From Parietaria judaica (Eukaryota; Streptophyta; Magnoliopsida; Rosales; Urticaceae): a DNA stretch of 64,000 bases. Of this stretch, positions 22,498 through 35,046 are shown piece after piece. The position numbers and the translations under genes are program-made. Where the stretch lies: NCBI GenBank assembly GCA_954871525.1, contig OX940866.1:36468521-36532520 (forward strand). Reading direction: 5' to 3'. Each line of letters begins with the position of its first letter. Within the stretch, counting starts at the first letter, position 1. Below the pieces are notes generated by a model. It was not told the origin of the DNA. It saw only the letters and a program-made list of their open reading frames with translations, and searched no databases.

Positions 22498-22502
22498 ACG
22501 TC

Positions 22503-22907
22503 CACTTGCCGCTTGCAAATATGATCCACTAGAATCTCCAACGGAGTTGTTCGAATACACCCTCGAGCTCACTCACTCTTCCCTTGTGTTTACAAGTGTT
22601 TCTCACTTCAAGAACAAAACCCCTTTGTTCTTCCCTTAACCAGAAATGGTGGCTACAACAGAGAAACTAAAGCCCTCACAACACAAGCTTTCTTTTCCAA
22701 GCTCTTCACACAAAGCTCTCACCTTTTTTCTCTTCTTCTTGAAGGATGAAGAAACCCATGAGCTCTCTTTTCTTGGCCTTAGTCAAAGCTTCTCCAAGAA
22801 GACAACTTTACCATCATGAAAGTCTAAAAGCAACATAGAGGAAATACCAAAATTACCCCTAGGCTAGTCATGACTTTCCCAATTAAATTAGGCTTCACAT
22901 ATTAACA
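22503..22907 (-). repeat. 5' LTR of element A, second part
   Basis: The remaining 405 bp of the split LTR (115+405=520), resuming after the second ACGTC copy (22498-22502). Followed by TTAAG, the outer target duplication of element A. Confidence 0.95.
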
Positions 22908-22912
22908 TTAAG

Positions 22913-25343
22913 ACCTGCGTGACTAAAAAGTTATTCAAAGTAAAATGAACAGAATTAAATATGAAAATGTGATTGAAGGTCCTTTTGGATATGATTGAAA
23001 AATGTGACATTTTAATTCTAAAGATAGAGACTTCTCTACCACCATAATTTCCCATTAAATTAAATATAAAAAGAAGCAGTTTTTGTCGTGCATGCAAAAA
23101 TTTCCTCGCGGTCGAGGCTTGTCTTTATATTGACGTGCTATATTTGCATACAAATAATTCTGATATTAAATTAAATTAATGTACGTGCAACAATATAACC
23201 TATGACTTTATGCCAAAGTTAAATATGAAAAACCATGTTTAGACTTTGAAGTATTCTTGCTCCTTTCATAATTCATATATAAACTATTTTTTATATATAT
23301 ATAATGGTTGACGCACGTAATGAAGACCTCATGTTGTTGTAATATATGAGGAGATTTTAGGGTTATATTATAATTTATGTATTTTATTTATTTATTTATT
23401 GGATTTTATCGACATGCATGCGTCAACATGGCTAGTAAGTTAGTTAGGTATGAGACCACTTAGGTTAGGGCACAAATAGTCTCTTACGTTTAAAAGGTCA
23501 TGCAATGCAATATTATTGTAAAATGACTCACGAGTAAACTTTATAGTAGATATATATATTAATCCTTAAAAACTGTCAAACCCGAATTTTGACCAGTTTA
23601 CGAAATAACAGAAACTAAACCTCGATTTTATTTTTACAGAGCCGAGTATGAAACTGAAAATGTGGTTGTGTGTGATAAAAATTAAGAGTCCGGATTTCGG
23701 ATGTCGGATTCTCACGAGTAGATATAAATGCATAAAAATTAAAGAGACATCAGACATGTTATATAGTAGAAAGATAATTATTCGAAAAGACTTAAAATAA
23801 TTATATATATATATATAATATAAATAATGGGTCCTTATTCGCTACGTGCCTTAATATGTACGGAAAACATAAACCTTCGTAATTGAGAATAAATAGTCGT
23901 CATTAGACTGCTATATATATAATATATTTTATTTGGAAATTAATCGTTCAAATCAGGTATTCTCGAGTCAACTTCTAAATTTGATCTTTTACTTTATGCT
24001 GAAAATAATATTTCCCATGAATTACCAATAGAAAACCACTTTCGAGAACAGAAAGCATTGAAGTTTCTTTATCATATATATAGTCAGGCAAGCAATCTTT
24101 GTTGAGTGAGAGTCAATTTAAAGGTATACCTAAGAGTACTAGGGGTGCAAATGTACGAGTAATATGATGAAATTTTTCATAAAAATTTTAAAAATCAATA
24201 TTGATTCTTCCAATCTGATTTTGTGTGTATACCATAAATCCATAATCAACAAGCCGCTGCGTTGTTGCTGTTGTTTTTTTTTTTTTTTTTTAAGCTACGG
24301 TTTTATTGGTTATTGCCAAGTCTCTCAACCGACGTAAATATTCCATAGAAGGAAGTTACCCCGCGGTGTTTGAGTAAGACGCCGCGGCGTATTTGTGTCT
24401 TAAGTCACCTCATACTACGGAAATTTTCCGTAGCAGAAAGGTGAGCCGGACGGATATATAATAGAAATGAGTTGTGGCAGGTCTGGCTTCCAACTACGGA
24501 AATATATATTGTGTAGTCCAATCCACTTTCAAGTACGAAATTTTTTTTCGTAGTTTGAATTACTACGACGGAGGATTCGAATACACTTAAAATGTGTAGT
24601 TGAAACTCTTCGACCACAGTTTTTATGGGTAGTCCAATTCATAGTTTGTAGTTTGTACTAGTGAATGGATATACCGACGAAGTTTATATAAGTAAAAAAT
24701 ATATATTCAAAATTAAAATAATAATATGATAGATTTACTAAAAACTTTTTTTTTTACTAAATAGATAAAATTTTGGTAGGGTTTTGAGGCATTACGTAAG
24801 TGTTGATATGAAAAGTTTTTTTTTTTAATATATTGAGATTTTTTTTTTTGCCAAATCTCATATTTATATAAATCTTATGTTTCTCCTCGGAAATTTAGTA
24901 TTTTTTTACCTTTTAATTCTAAAACAGCTAAAATAATTTTTATGTATGATTTATCAATACTGCCCTCAAATTTTCAAGCTATTTCATCATTTTAGTAATA
25001 TAATAAATAAAAATAAACGTAACTAATCAATCGGAGCTCTCCGACGTCTTCGTCTTTTGCTTGTCGATATTTTCAATAAAATTAGACCTAATTTAATCAA
25101 TATCTCTTATAATATATACATTTTAGGTTTTTTTTCTTCTTCTAATTAAAAGTATTGCTTACATCAGAAACTATGTCTTAAGCTAATCATGAAGTCATAG
25201 AACAATTAATTACAAGACCAAAAACACAAAAAATATGTCCCTTTTGCCAAATAAGAAATTGGAAAAGAAAACAAATTTGGATTTATACTAATAAGTCAAT
25301 CCTTTGTGCTACACGTTGAGAAGAGCAATAAATAAATATATAT
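22913..25343. other. AT-rich intergenic DNA
   Basis: Mostly AT-rich, with TA and T homopolymer tracts. Apart from the CACTA-like piece listed separately I see no gene or complete element. Confidence 0.55.
24400..24664. mobile_element. CACTA-like transposon end (fragment)
   Basis: The right edge reads, on the minus strand, CACTAGTACAAACTACAAA, a typical CACTA-superfamily end. Inward there are repeated CTACGGAAA / TTTCCGTAG motifs in both orientations (near 24415, 24433, 24494, 24552), as expected for subterminal repeats. No opposite end was found, so it looks truncated. Confidence 0.5.
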
Positions 25344-25348
25344 ATATA

Positions 25349-25749
25349 TGTAAGCATTAATTTAATGGCGTACATGATTATGCAATCCGATTCATTAATA
25401 TTGCATAGAACATTATTAGCCAAGATCTTAGAACGAGATGATTTTCACACATGAATATTAGATCGAGAAAGCGTACCTTGATCCATGATCGGAATAATTG
25501 CGGAAACGATTTAATCACCGGAATTGCGTTTCTCTCTCTTAACCTCTTTAGAGTGACAAGCCTTCTTTGATAGAGAGGAAAACTTACGTAGGTAGAGAGA
25601 GGACCAATTCCTAGGGTTTCTCTTTATATAGACCCACCATCAGGGTATAATAGGAATTTACCTTTATTTAATTAAATCAATTAGATTTATCTTATTATTA
25701 TTAAACCCAATAATTAATTGTGCCCAATGGGCAACACGTGAGTCCAACA
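25349..25749 (-). repeat. 3' LTR of element C
   Basis: 401 bp; followed by TTCTCCCACTTGG, the polypurine tract read on the opposite strand. Confidence 0.95.
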
Positions 25750-26146
25750 TTCTCCCACTTGGCCCATGTGTCATTATATCCTTTATGGTTTAATAATAAT
25801 CATAATTGCGCATACTTAAGATAAATCCATCGTAATGTTTAATTACATCATAAAGTTATTATCAAGCATGACGACTAATAAGGATCATAGCGGTTGTACA
25901 TCAGTTCACGACATAGTCCCTTCCATGTATCACAATATTAGTTTCATACTCAACATAACACATAATAAGGTAATAAATAACGGTCCGACGATAATGTCTT
26001 TGTCAGAGACAAAAGATCTTGTTTGGTTCACATAATGCATTCATGTATATACTAATCATAAGAAACAAGATCCATTCATTCATATCAGAAACAAAATAAG
26101 TGAGCTCAAAGTGTCAATCATATAAAACATAAGACGTAAAATAACG

Positions 26147-29100
26147 TTAATGATGACATCCAAGGATCCCCATTCTTTCAACATGTTCAGTGAAAATCTT
26201 AGGGGGCAATCCTTTCGTTAATGGGTCTGCAACCATAAGTTTTGTGCTAATGTGCTCGATTGACACTCTTTGTTTCTGAACTTCTTCTTTAACGCCAAAG
26301 TATTTCAATTCCATATGCTTAGCACCCTTCGAATACTTGTCGTTTTTAGAAAAGAAGACTGCTGCAGAGTTATCACAATAAATTTTCAGCGGCTTGGCGA
26401 TACTGTCGACAATTCCAAGTCCTGAAATAAAATTCCGCAGCCATAAACCATGAACTGTAGCCTCAAAGCATGCTACAAACTCAGCTTCCATAGTGGATGC
26501 AGCAATGACAGACTGCTTCGCACTCTTCCATGAGATTGCTCCTCCGGCTAGAAGGAACAAATAGCCAAAAGTGGATTTCCTAGAATCCACGCATCCGGCA
26601 AAGTCTGAATCTGAATATCCAATCACCTCAAGGTGATCAGACTTCCTGTAAGTGAGCATATGATCTTTCGTTCCTTGCAGATACCTCAGTACTTTCTTTG
26701 CAGCTTTCCAGTGATCTATTTCTGGGTTACTTTGATACCTTCCCAGCATTCCGACAGCAAAACTGATGTCCGGTCTGGTACAGGTCTGTGCGTACATCAA
26801 GCTTCCCACAATAGATGCATAAGGAATTTGTTCCATCTGATTGCGCTCCAATTCATTCTTTGGACATTGATTGAGACTAAATTTATCTCCCTTCTGAATT
26901 GGTGCAACACTTGAAGAGCATTTATCCATTTTGAATTTCTCTAGAACTTTATTGATATATGCTTTCTGAGACAATCCCAACCATCCTTGTGATCTATTAC
27001 GAAATATTTCTATTCCGATCACATAGGATGCCTCACCCATATCTTTCATTTCAAAGTTCTTCGAGAGAAATTCCTTGGTTTGACGTAATAAACCAAGATC
27101 GTTAGTAGCAAGCAAGATATCGTCAACATACAAAACCAGAATGATAAACTTGCTCCCACTGATCTTTAGATATATACATCGATCAACGATGTTTTCAGTA
27201 AATCCAAAAGATGTAATGGTATCATTGAACTTAAGATACCATTGTCGGGAAGCTTGTTTAAGTCCGTATATTGACTTCTTGAGTTTACACACCATATGTT
27301 CTTTACCATCAACTTTAAAACCTTCAGGTTGATCCATAAAGACATCTTCATCTAAATTCCCATTCAAAAAGGCGGTTTTCACATCCATTTGATGGAGCTC
27401 CAAATCATAATCAGCCACCATCGCCATGACTATCCTTAAAGAGTCCTTTTTAGAAACGGGCGAAAAAGTCTCTTTGTATTCAATACCATCTTTCTGAGTA
27501 AAACCTTTGGCAACGAGTCTGGCCTTGTGTCTTTTGATATTGCCGTTCGAGTCATGCTTGGTCTTGAAGACCCATTTACACCCAACTCTTTTACAACCTT
27601 CTGGCAATTCAACAAGATCCCAAACTTCATTGTGATCCATTGATTTTAGCTCTTCTTTCATGACATCTAACCATTTATGAGAATTTTCACTCTCTATGGC
27701 TTGTGAAAAAGAAACTGGATCATTTTCAATTCCGGAGTCAAATTCAGACTCCATCAGATAAACCAAATAATCATCTGAAATGGCAGATTTTCTTTCTTTC
27801 CCAGATCTTCTTAATGTGATTTCTTGAGGTTCTCTCATAATAGGTTCATTTGCTATTATAAGTTCATCATGAGGAGCTTGATCGTTAATTTGTTGTTCTT
27901 GCAAATCATTATCATGTTCAACATGTGCGGGAACAACAACTTGAGTAGAAGATAAAGGCAAAGGGATTTGCACTCTAACTTCTGGAATTTCCACTTTACG
28001 TGGTTCTAAGCTCCCACTAACTTCACCATTCTCAATGAACCTTGCATTTCCAGTTTCAACAATTCTTGTACTATGATTAGGACAATAAAATCGATACCCT
28101 TTAGATTTTTCTGGATAACCAATGAAGAAACCACTGATTGTTCTTGCATCCAGTTTCTTTTCATGTGGATTATAAATTCTTACTTCTGCCGGGCAACCCC
28201 AAACATGCAGGTGCCTTAAACTAGGTTTCCTTCCCGTCCACAGTTCAAAAGGTGTCTTAGGAACTGCCTTACTAGGAACCCTGTTTAGCAAATACACGGC
28301 AGTCTTTAAAGCATGCATCCACAATGATTTGGGTAAAGAAGAATTGCTTAACATACTCCTAACCATATCCATTAATGTACGATTACGCCTTTCTGCAACA
28401 CCATTTTGTTGCGGTGTTCCTGGCATTGTGTATTGAGCACAAATACCACGACTTTCAAGGAACTTAGCAAATGGACCAGGGCACTGTCCACTTTCATCAT
28501 ATCTTCCGTAATATTCACCACCTCTGTCAGATCTGACAATTTTCACCTTTCTATCTAATTGCCTTTCAACTTCATTGATAAACACCTCAAGAGTATCTAC
28601 CGATTGCGATTTTTCATGCAGCAAATAGATATATCCATAACGTGAAAAATCATCGATAAAGGTGATAAAATATTTTTCTCTACCAAAAGATGGAACATCA
28701 AAAGGCCCACAAATATCGGTGTGAATAATTTCAAGGAGCTGTGTGCTTTTTGTGGCTTCTTTCTTAAGTGTCTTTCTTGTTTGCTTTCCCTTAATGCATT
28801 CAATACAAACACCAAGATCAGTAAAATCCAAATCATGCAGGATTTCATTCTTTACTAATCTTTCAATTCTTTCTTTGGATATATGACCCAAACGTTTATG
28901 CCACAAGTAAGCAGATGATTCATCAGACCTACCACGTTTAGTTCCAATATTATGATGCAAGGTCAATAAAGTCTCGGCAAAAACAGTATCAAGCTTTAAT
29001 TTGTAGAGATCATCGTAAAGAGTACCCGAACCCAATAAAAGATTTTGTTTAAACAAACTAAAACATCCATTGCCAAATTTAGAAGTGTACCCAGCTTTAT

Positions 29101-30271
29101 CAAGTTTGGACACAGAAATCAAATTGCGAGAAATAGAAGGAGCATACAGAGTTCGAAAAAGATCTAAATGACACCCAGTGTCTAAAACTAAACGATAAGT
29201 TCCAACAGCTTCAACTGGAATTTTGACTCTGTTTCCCATGTAGATAAATTTCTCATTTTCGCTTATGGTTTGGGTCGAAAGGAATCCCTGCATCGTATTT
29301 GAAACATGAGTGGTAGCACCAGAATCAATCCACCAGGTATTATAAGGAACTTCAGCTAAATTTGATTCGAAACATACTGAAACATAATGTATACCTTTTC
29401 TTTCGAACCACGCCTTACGTTTCAGGCAATCTTTCTGAAAATGTCCAGTCTTTTTGCAAAACCGACACATTTCGTTGCTTGGTTCCTTCTGGTTGATTTG
29501 GACAGATGACTGATTAAGCCTTGATAGTCCTTTCTTGCCCTTTCCATCCTTTTTCCAAGGTTTCTTTCCAGCACCTTTATGACCAACGAGATTAGCTGAA
29601 TGACTTCCCGGTTTCTTAAGCCTCGCTTCCTCTTGAATGAGCATGCTTTGTAATTCATGCACATTCCATTTATCCTTCAGAGTATTATAGTTCATATGAA
29701 AGGGACCGTACTCAGAAGGTAAGGAATTAAGGATGAACGTTACTAGGAAATTTTCATTCACTTCCATTCCCATGGTCTTCAATCTTGCTGCAATGTTCGT
29801 CATTTCGACGATATGCTCATGCATGGTACGAGAACCATTAAATTTCATAGTGGTTAACGTACCCATCAGTGTCCCAGCCAACGACTTATCAGCCGATTCG
29901 GACTGAGAACTATCTTCCACAGACTTCAGAAATTCCTTAGCACTTTCAGTTCTGTTCAGTGTGGACTTGATGTTGTTTGCTACAGTCATTAGCATAAACA
30001 TTAGGCTTAGTCTGTTAGATCTTTCCCAAGCTTTATGGAAAGATCTTTGCTCAGCACTGCTAGCGTCAGTAAGGGCAGCAGGTTTCTCACTTAAGAGTGC
30101 AAGATCAAGATCCAGAACACCGAGGTGAAACTGAATTTGCTCACACCATTCTAAGAAATTGAGCCCATTAAACTTAATAACAGACGTTGCTTGCGAATGA
30201 AGAGAAACAGGAACAGAAGCTGCAATATATAACATAAGCTCACACGTTAATGCTTTGAGTAAAAACTTCAT
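26147..30271 (-). CDS. Ty1-copia Gag-Pol polyprotein (element C)
   Basis: Intact 1374-residue frame. Order: Gag, zinc knuckle [14 protein letters not shown] (about residues 270-283), protease with [12 protein letters not shown] (about 312-323), integrase with IHTDICGPF and [16 protein letters not shown], reverse transcriptase with [14 protein letters not shown], RNase H with [10 protein letters not shown] near the end. The retroelement-like sequence proper seems to begin at [20 protein letters not shown] (about residue 18). The first ~17 residues may not be real: a splice acceptor-like TATATTGCAG ends at 30220, so Gag could begin in a separate upstream exon. Belongs to a different Ty1-copia lineage from elements A and B, judging by Gag and LTR sequence. 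Confidence 0.95.
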   Translation of the reverse strand: MKFLLKALTCELMLYIAASVPVSLHSQATSVIKFNGLNFLEWCEQIQFHLGVLDLDLALLSEKPAALTDASSAEQRSFHKAWERSNRLSLMFMLMTVANNIKSTLNRTESAKEFLKSVEDSSQSESADKSLAGTLMGTLTTMKFNGSRTMHEHIVEMTNIAARLKTMGMEVNENFLVTFILNSLPSEYGPFHMNYNTLKDKWNVHELQSMLIQEEARLKKPGSHSANLVGHKGAGKKPWKKDGKGKKGLSRLNQSSVQINQKEPSNEMCRFCKKTGHFQKDCLKRKAWFERKGIHYVSVCFESNLAEVPYNTWWIDSGATTHVSNTMQGFLSTQTISENEKFIYMGNRVKIPVEAVGTYRLVLDTGCHLDLFRTLYAPSISRNLISVSKLDKAGYTSKFGNGCFSLFKQNLLLGSGTLYDDLYKLKLDTVFAETLLTLHHNIGTKRGRSDESSAYLWHKRLGHISKERIERLVKNEILHDLDFTDLGVCIECIKGKQTRKTLKKEATKSTQLLEIIHTDICGPFDVPSFGREKYFITFIDDFSRYGYIYLLHEKSQSVDTLEVFINEVERQLDRKVKIVRSDRGGEYYGRYDESGQCPGPFAKFLESRGICAQYTMPGTPQQNGVAERRNRTLMDMVRSMLSNSSLPKSLWMHALKTAVYLLNRVPSKAVPKTPFELWTGRKPSLRHLHVWGCPAEVRIYNPHEKKLDARTISGFFIGYPEKSKGYRFYCPNHSTRIVETGNARFIENGEVSGSLEPRKVEIPEVRVQIPLPLSSTQVVVPAHVEHDNDLQEQQINDQAPHDELIIANEPIMREPQEITLRRSGKERKSAISDDYLVYLMESEFDSGIENDPVSFSQAIESENSHKWLDVMKEELKSMDHNEVWDLVELPEGCKRVGCKWVFKTKHDSNGNIKRHKARLVAKGFTQKDGIEYKETFSPVSKKDSLRIVMAMVADYDLELHQMDVKTAFLNGNLDEDVFMDQPEGFKVDGKEHMVCKLKKSIYGLKQASRQWYLKFNDTITSFGFTENIVDRCIYLKISGSKFIILVLYVDDILLATNDLGLLRQTKEFLSKNFEMKDMGEASYVIGIEIFRNRSQGWLGLSQKAYINKVLEKFKMDKCSSSVAPIQKGDKFSLNQCPKNELERNQMEQIPYASIVGSLMYAQTCTRPDISFAVGMLGRYQSNPEIDHWKAAKKVLRYLQGTKDHMLTYRKSDHLEVIGYSDSDFAGCVDSRKSTFGYLFLLAGGAISWKSAKQSVIAASTMEAEFVACFEATVHGLWLRNFISGLGIVDSIAKPLKIYCDNSAAVFFSKNDKYSKGAKHMELKYFGVKEEVQKQRVSIEHISTKLMVADPLTKGLPPKIFTEHVERMGILGCHH

Positions 30272-31649
30272 AATACAGATTCAGAACATTAGAAGAAGCA
30301 AACATAAAATGCATATTGAAGATCACCTTTGGGTGAAACAACAATATACATGAAACATAATTGATGCATAATTAATTTCACATAATTGGTAACTAACATA
30401 CTCAAAATAGATATGCTTGTAATCTTTGGATATACTAAACATACCTAACTGATCAAATAGATTACCACGATAATGTTCATGAATTATAAAACGAATGATC
30501 AACCTTTGGGCGATCCATAAATATTTTATAACCAATGAACTTCAATCCACCCGTAATAAAACATTTATGTCATTAAAGCATCACTTAATCGGGGTGATTG
30601 AACATTAATAATTTAATATCTATGAAGCATTCTAATTCGGCCACTTTGGTGACTAACAAATTATTCATAATATAGATATCAAATTAAGTTAACTCAACAT
30701 GAAGTCAACAAATTAAGTCAACTAAAATATATAGGTAAACAAAGAAATTAACTTTATTTACTTAAGCTATAATTCTGTAAGGTACATAAGTAAATAAGCC
30801 CACATTTATTTGTAAACTTAATTCGAAAGCCTATAATACTTTTAATTCATAAGACCAGAGAATAAACTTTAAAAACTTAATAATATAAATAGATATATTT
30901 ATAAATATTACTCTCTGATTTCGTAAAGTGTAACAAAACAAATATGATACATAAATGCATAAATCACTTAATAAAATAAGTCTGTGGCATAAGTCATAAG
31001 CCATTATTTGCTACCAATATATACGCAATAAAGAAGTGGGTCAATAACCTACGTAATTATAGCAACAAATAATTCCTTGAATAAAAATAATACATAAATT
31101 TTCATTCTAAAATAAAGGATCCGCTAAAATTGAGTGAGTTGGTTATAGGAAACCCAAAGTAAGTGGGTAACTTTATCCTAAATAATAACCACTTTCAAAT
31201 TTTATTTAAATAATTAAATAAATAAAATTAACCACGAATAAATCACACGTATTTTCTAATTGCAGAAAAATATATTTTGTATTATGTATTTTATTTTAAT
31301 CGTAAACAAGATTTTTAAAACTTTATACACTTTTATCAGATCAAAACTTGATCATGATCTCATTCATGAAAGCTTATATAAAACAATAATAATAAAACGC
31401 ACTGCTATAATAAAAATAAACTCAGTGGTGATCTTTGACAAAATAAATACAATCCAAGACTTTAATCGGTCATTATATGAACACGAAATCATTAACTGGA
31501 TTCAACATTATCTTCGATCAATCGAAGCACTCGAACAAAATTATAGATATGTCAAGAATAAGAACATCGCAGATTTTTTATATAAGCATATCGGCATAGA
31601 ACAAATAAATCAAACACGTTATAGGAAAATCATAGGTTCAACAATCAAG
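30272..31649 (-). other. Long AT-rich leader of element C
   Basis: Nearly 1.4 kb lies between the primer site and the polyprotein, against about 30-45 bp in elements A and B. It is very AT-rich and has no sense ORF of note; a 169-codon frame on the opposite strand runs through the primer site into the LTR and is most likely chance. It could be a structured RNA leader or contain an intron. Confidence 0.7.
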
Positions 31650-31661
31650 GCTCTGATACCA
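31650..31661 (-). other. Primer binding site of element C
   Basis: Minus-strand TGGTATCAGAGC, two bases from the 5' LTR; initiator tRNA-Met type. Confidence 0.95.
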
Positions 31662-31663
31662 CG

Positions 31664-32064
31664 TGTAAGCATTAATTTAATGGCGTACATGATTATGCAA
31701 TCCAATTCATTAATATTGCATAGAACATTATTAGCCAAGATCTTAGAACGATATGATTTTCACACATGAATATTAGATCGAGAAAGCGTACCTTGATCCA
31801 TGATCGGAATAATTGCGGAAACGATTTAATCACCGGAATTGCGTTTCTCTCTCTTAACCTCTTTAGAGTGACAAGCCTTCTTTGATGGAGAGGAAAACTT
31901 ACGTAGGTAGAGAGAGGACCAATTCCTAGGGTTTCTCTTTATATAGACCCACCATCAGGGTATAATAGGAATTTACCTTTATTTAATTAAATCAATTAGA
32001 TTTATCTTATTATTATTAAACCCAATAATTAATTGTGCCCAATGGGCCACACGTGAGTCCAACA
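31664..32064 (-). repeat. 5' LTR of element C
   Basis: 401 bp, the promoter-bearing copy. A minus-strand TATATAAA lies at 31938-31945, a likely TATA box, also present in the 3' copy. Confidence 0.95.
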
Positions 32065-32069
32065 ATATA

Positions 32070-32416
32070 TACATATATATATATATATATGAATCAAGAC
32101 AAATCAATATTACTTTCTTTCTCTGAATATATTCTTGATGAGAAGTTTTTGTGGCTTTGTCTTGTGTATTTTTTTTTTCCAAAGTCAATGCACTAAGTAT
32201 TATTCAAAGATGAAAAGATAAATTGAAGACTTTTTAACACAAATATATTGACCCAATTTATGTTAATGCAAAAGTTGGTAATAAATAGGGAAAAAATGTT
32301 CACTTTTGGGTTAAGAATAGCTTTTATTTTTTTTAGTATTATCACAAGGAAGAAAATAATAAAAAAAATGTTTCACTTTCAACTTGTACATGTGTATTAA
32401 TATATATATATATATT
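32070..32416. other. AT-rich spacer
   Basis: TA repeats at both ends (32065-32090 and 32398-32414). No gene seen. Confidence 0.5.
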
Positions 32417-32424
32417 GTGTGTGT

Positions 32425-33469
32425 CAAGGTTTTAAATACCGCTTGCCGATATCGTTTCGCATTTTTCGTTTTACGGATATATCGCTTGCCGATGAGTATG
32501 CCGATGGGCAAATCGTAAAAAAATGACATACCGCATGCCGCATATACCGCACTTTTCGCATGGGCATACCGCATGCCGATGGGGTTTTCGACAGATATTC
32601 TGTAAAAAATATTTGAGTATTTAAGCAAGATATTTATATAAGTTCAAAACTACATATTTAATAAATACAAGATATTTGTAACTTAAATATGTAGGTGAAA
32701 TGTATAATATTAAGTCACTTTATTAGTTGAAGTGTATAATATTAAGTCAAATTATTATGTGAAGTTAATATGTATGTTAATTAAGTGTGTAATATAAGTG
32801 AATATGCATGTTAATTGTATATGTATGTTAACAAATTTAATATTAGTTGAAGTGTATAATATTAAATGAATATGTATATTAAGCGTATATGTATGTTAGG
32901 TGAAGTTAATATGTATGCTAAGTGTATAATATTATTTGAAGTGTATAATATTAAGTTAAATATTAGGTGAAGTGTATGTGTATGTTAAGTGTGAAGGTGT
33001 GATATTAGTTGAATGAATAACAAAAAGTCCCACATTGATAGATGACAAGAATTTAGTGATGTTTATATACCAAATATTAGGGACAAGGGCTTGGGCCCTT
33101 TAGGTCATAGAATTTTGTGGTTGGGGGAGGACTCACACAAATGTTACACCACCACACGCGCGCGCCGCCGTCGGACCGGCCGTGACGTGGTGAGGCGGGG
33201 TGGGGTGGGGTGCTTTTGTGTTAGTATAATTATTTTTGCCGAAAGTTTAATTGGTATTTTTGCCGAAATCTACCAAAAATATGATTTTTACCGAAATTCC
33301 AACCAAATTTTGCAATTTTTACACTAAAAAACGAAAAAAGAATTTCCACACCCGTGCCCATGCGAATTTCGCAAAATTTAGTAAAACGACAAAGAAAGGA
33401 CACGAATTTCGAACCGCATTTCTGCGAAAAACGAATTTCGCATGGAAATTCGCAAAATTTTATACCTTG
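32425..33469. mobile_element. hAT-like non-autonomous element, copy 1
   Basis: 1045-bp element with imperfect terminal inverted repeats (CAAGGTTTTAAATACCGC at the left; right end reads CAAGGTATAAAATTTTGCG on the other strand) and an 8-bp flanking duplication GTGTGTGT (32417-32424, 33470-33477), which fits hAT. The ends carry many short motifs (GCCGATGGGCA, ACCGCACTTTTCGCATGG) that recur inverted at the other end. The middle (32640-33000) is a decayed tandem array of GTATAATATTAAGT / GAAGTGTATGTTAA-like units. No transposase ORF. The flanking DNA is a GT repeat, so the duplication is weaker evidence here than the shared structure with copy 2. Confidence 0.72.
33027..33069 (+). promoter_or_regulatory. 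snRNA-type USE plus TATA motif in hAT-like copy 1
   Basis: GTCCCACATTG (33027-33037) resembles the plant snRNA upstream sequence element RTCCCACATCG at 10 of 11 positions. TTTATATA begins 24 nt later (33062), close to the spacing of Pol III-type plant snRNA genes. What follows does not resemble a known snRNA. Similar TCCCACATYG plus TATA arrangements also occur in plant retroelement promoters, so function is open. Confidence 0.45.
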
Positions 33470-33477
33470 GTGTGTGT

Positions 33478-33827
33478 GTACAATGGAATTCAAAATTAGG
33501 ATAAGGTTAATAAAAGTCTTTGATATAACAAAATAATAATAATTTATATTAGCCAATGAGTGTATGAGAGTAATATGTACTCTTAAAGTACGGTTTGGAC
33601 TTAAGACCAAGTTGCAAGTCATTATCAAAATTCTTCCAAGTCAATACTTCTAATTTCCAACTTGGAACAGAAAAAATAAATTCAAATTTATATCAAACTA
33701 AAGGCAAGAATTCGATCATTTAATAAAGTCGAGACACCAAAGGAAACATAATCATCAATCAGATGCATAATTTAAGCTACAATAATTAGACCACATATTT
33801 ATGAAAATATAATTGAATGATGTGGGT
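33478..33827. other. Spacer between the two hAT-like copies
   Basis: About 350 bp of AT-rich unique-looking DNA. No gene seen. Confidence 0.5.
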
Positions 33828-34164
33828 CAAGGTTTAAAATACCGCTTGCCGTTTTCGTTTCGCATTTTTCGTTTTACGGATATATCGCTTGCCGATGGGT
33901 ATGTCGATGGGCAAAAGGGAAAAAAAGGGCATGCCGCATACCGCATTTACCGCACTTTTCGCATGGACATACCGCATTTACCGCACTTTTCGCATGGATA
34001 TTTTGTAAAAAATATTTGAGTATTTAAACAAGATATTTATATATGTTAAAAACTACATATTTAATAAATACAAGACATAATTGTATACAACAAAACACAT
34101 TTGTAACTCAAATATGTAGGTGAAATGTATAATATTAAGTCACTTTATTAGTTTAAGTGTATAA

Positions 34165-34710
34165 CATAGGCGGAACCAGGATTCGGAAGGAGGGGGGGCT
34201 CAAATTTTTTATTTTTTTTATATCAAACTTACGTGATAAATTTAAAATAAAAATACAAACTTAATTATTGTAAAAAAAACGATTTAAAATATATTGTCGA
34301 CTTAGAGAATTTCAAAATATAAAATTTATTCAAAATATATTGCAACACAAATAACAGTAGACAAAAATCAAATATAAAAAAATAAATAGAGTAGACATGA
34401 AAGATCTATCCACTAATATATAGAGAAAGAGTACATGAGAACTTATTATATATTTGAATATATATATATATATATTACTAGTAATGCTCTGAGAAAAACA
34501 ATTGAAAGAAAGCGTACAATTCTAGAGTCTAGTCTATACCACAATGTGTAGAAGAGTTTATAGGGTTGTGTGCGTGTGTGAGGTAAAGAGGGGGGGCTGG
34601 GCTTGGTAGGTTAGTGGAGTTGGCATTGAATTTTGTCCTATGCTAATAGAATATTTAAAATTCTTAGGGTGGCTTTAGTCCCTGTGGTAATCAACGTAGT
34701 TCCGCCTATG
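34165..34710. mobile_element. 546-bp hAT-like MITE nested in copy 2
   Basis: Termini CATAGGCGGAAC and GTTCCGCCTATG form perfect 12-bp inverted repeats, flanked by an exact 8-bp duplication GTGTATAA (34157-34164 and 34711-34718). Copy 1 shows the uninterrupted sequence GTGTATAATATTAAG at the equivalent place, proving the insertion. No coding capacity. The GGCGGAACC...GATTC end and CTCAAATTTTTTATTTTT interior are shared with the element at 60470. Confidence 0.9.
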
Positions 34711-35003
34711 GTGTATAATATTAAGTCAAATTATTATGTGAAGTGAATATGTATGTTAATTAAGTGTGTAATATTAAGTGAATATGCATGTTAATTGTAT
34801 ATGTATGTTAACAAATTTAATATTAGTTGAAGTGTATAATATTAAATGAATATGTATATTAAGTGTATATGTATGCTAGGTGAAGTTAATATGTATGTTA
34901 AGTGTATAATATTATTTGAAGTGTGTAATATTAAGTTAAATTATTAGGTGAAGTGTATGTGTATGTTAAGTGTGAATGTGTGATATTAGTTGAATAACAA
35001 AAA

Positions 35004-35046
35004 GTCCCACATTGATAGATGACAAGAGTTTGGTGATGTTTATATA
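35004..35046 (+). promoter_or_regulatory. snRNA-type USE plus TATA motif in hAT-like copy 2
   Basis: GTCCCACATTG at 35004-35014 and TTTATATA at 35039-35046: the same spacing as in copy 1, though nearby positions between them have changed (for example GAATTTAGTG against GAGTTTGGTG). Confidence 0.45.

Larger units (their letters stand above)
12335..22907 (-). mobile_element. Ty1-copia LTR retrotransposon A, intact polyprotein, interrupted by element B
   Basis: Complete element: LTRs of 520 bp bounded by TG...CA, a 5-bp target duplication TTAAG (12330-12334 and 22908-22912), a Met-tRNA-type primer site, a polypurine tract and one open 1331-codon polyprotein. Its 5' LTR (right side, since the element is on the minus strand) is split at 17072/22503 by element B. 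The two LTRs differ at five positions by my count (about 1%), so insertion is recent. Without element B it spans about 5.1 kb. Its own 5' LTR is now broken, so this copy is probably not transcribed normally. Confidence 0.96.
25349..32064 (-). mobile_element. Ty1-copia LTR retrotransposon C, intact
   Basis: 6716-bp element on the minus strand: 401-bp LTRs (TGTAAGCATT...AGTCCAACA on the plus strand), target duplication ATATA (25344-25348 and 32065-32069), primer site, polypurine tract (25750-25762) and one open polyprotein. The LTRs differ at four positions by my count (about 1%). All parts needed for autonomy appear present. It inserted in a TA-rich tract, so the 5-bp duplication alone is weak support, but the LTR ends are unambiguous. 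Confidence 0.95.

Noticed and set aside
31260..31769. 169-codon plus-strand ORF
   Set aside because: It runs antisense through the leader, primer site and LTR of element C, is very rich in Ile, Lys and Asn, and shows no family features.
33070..33200. snRNA gene downstream of the USE/TATA motif
   Set aside because: The sequence after the TATA does not resemble U1-U6, U3 or 7SL starts as I know them, and it is part of a repeated element.
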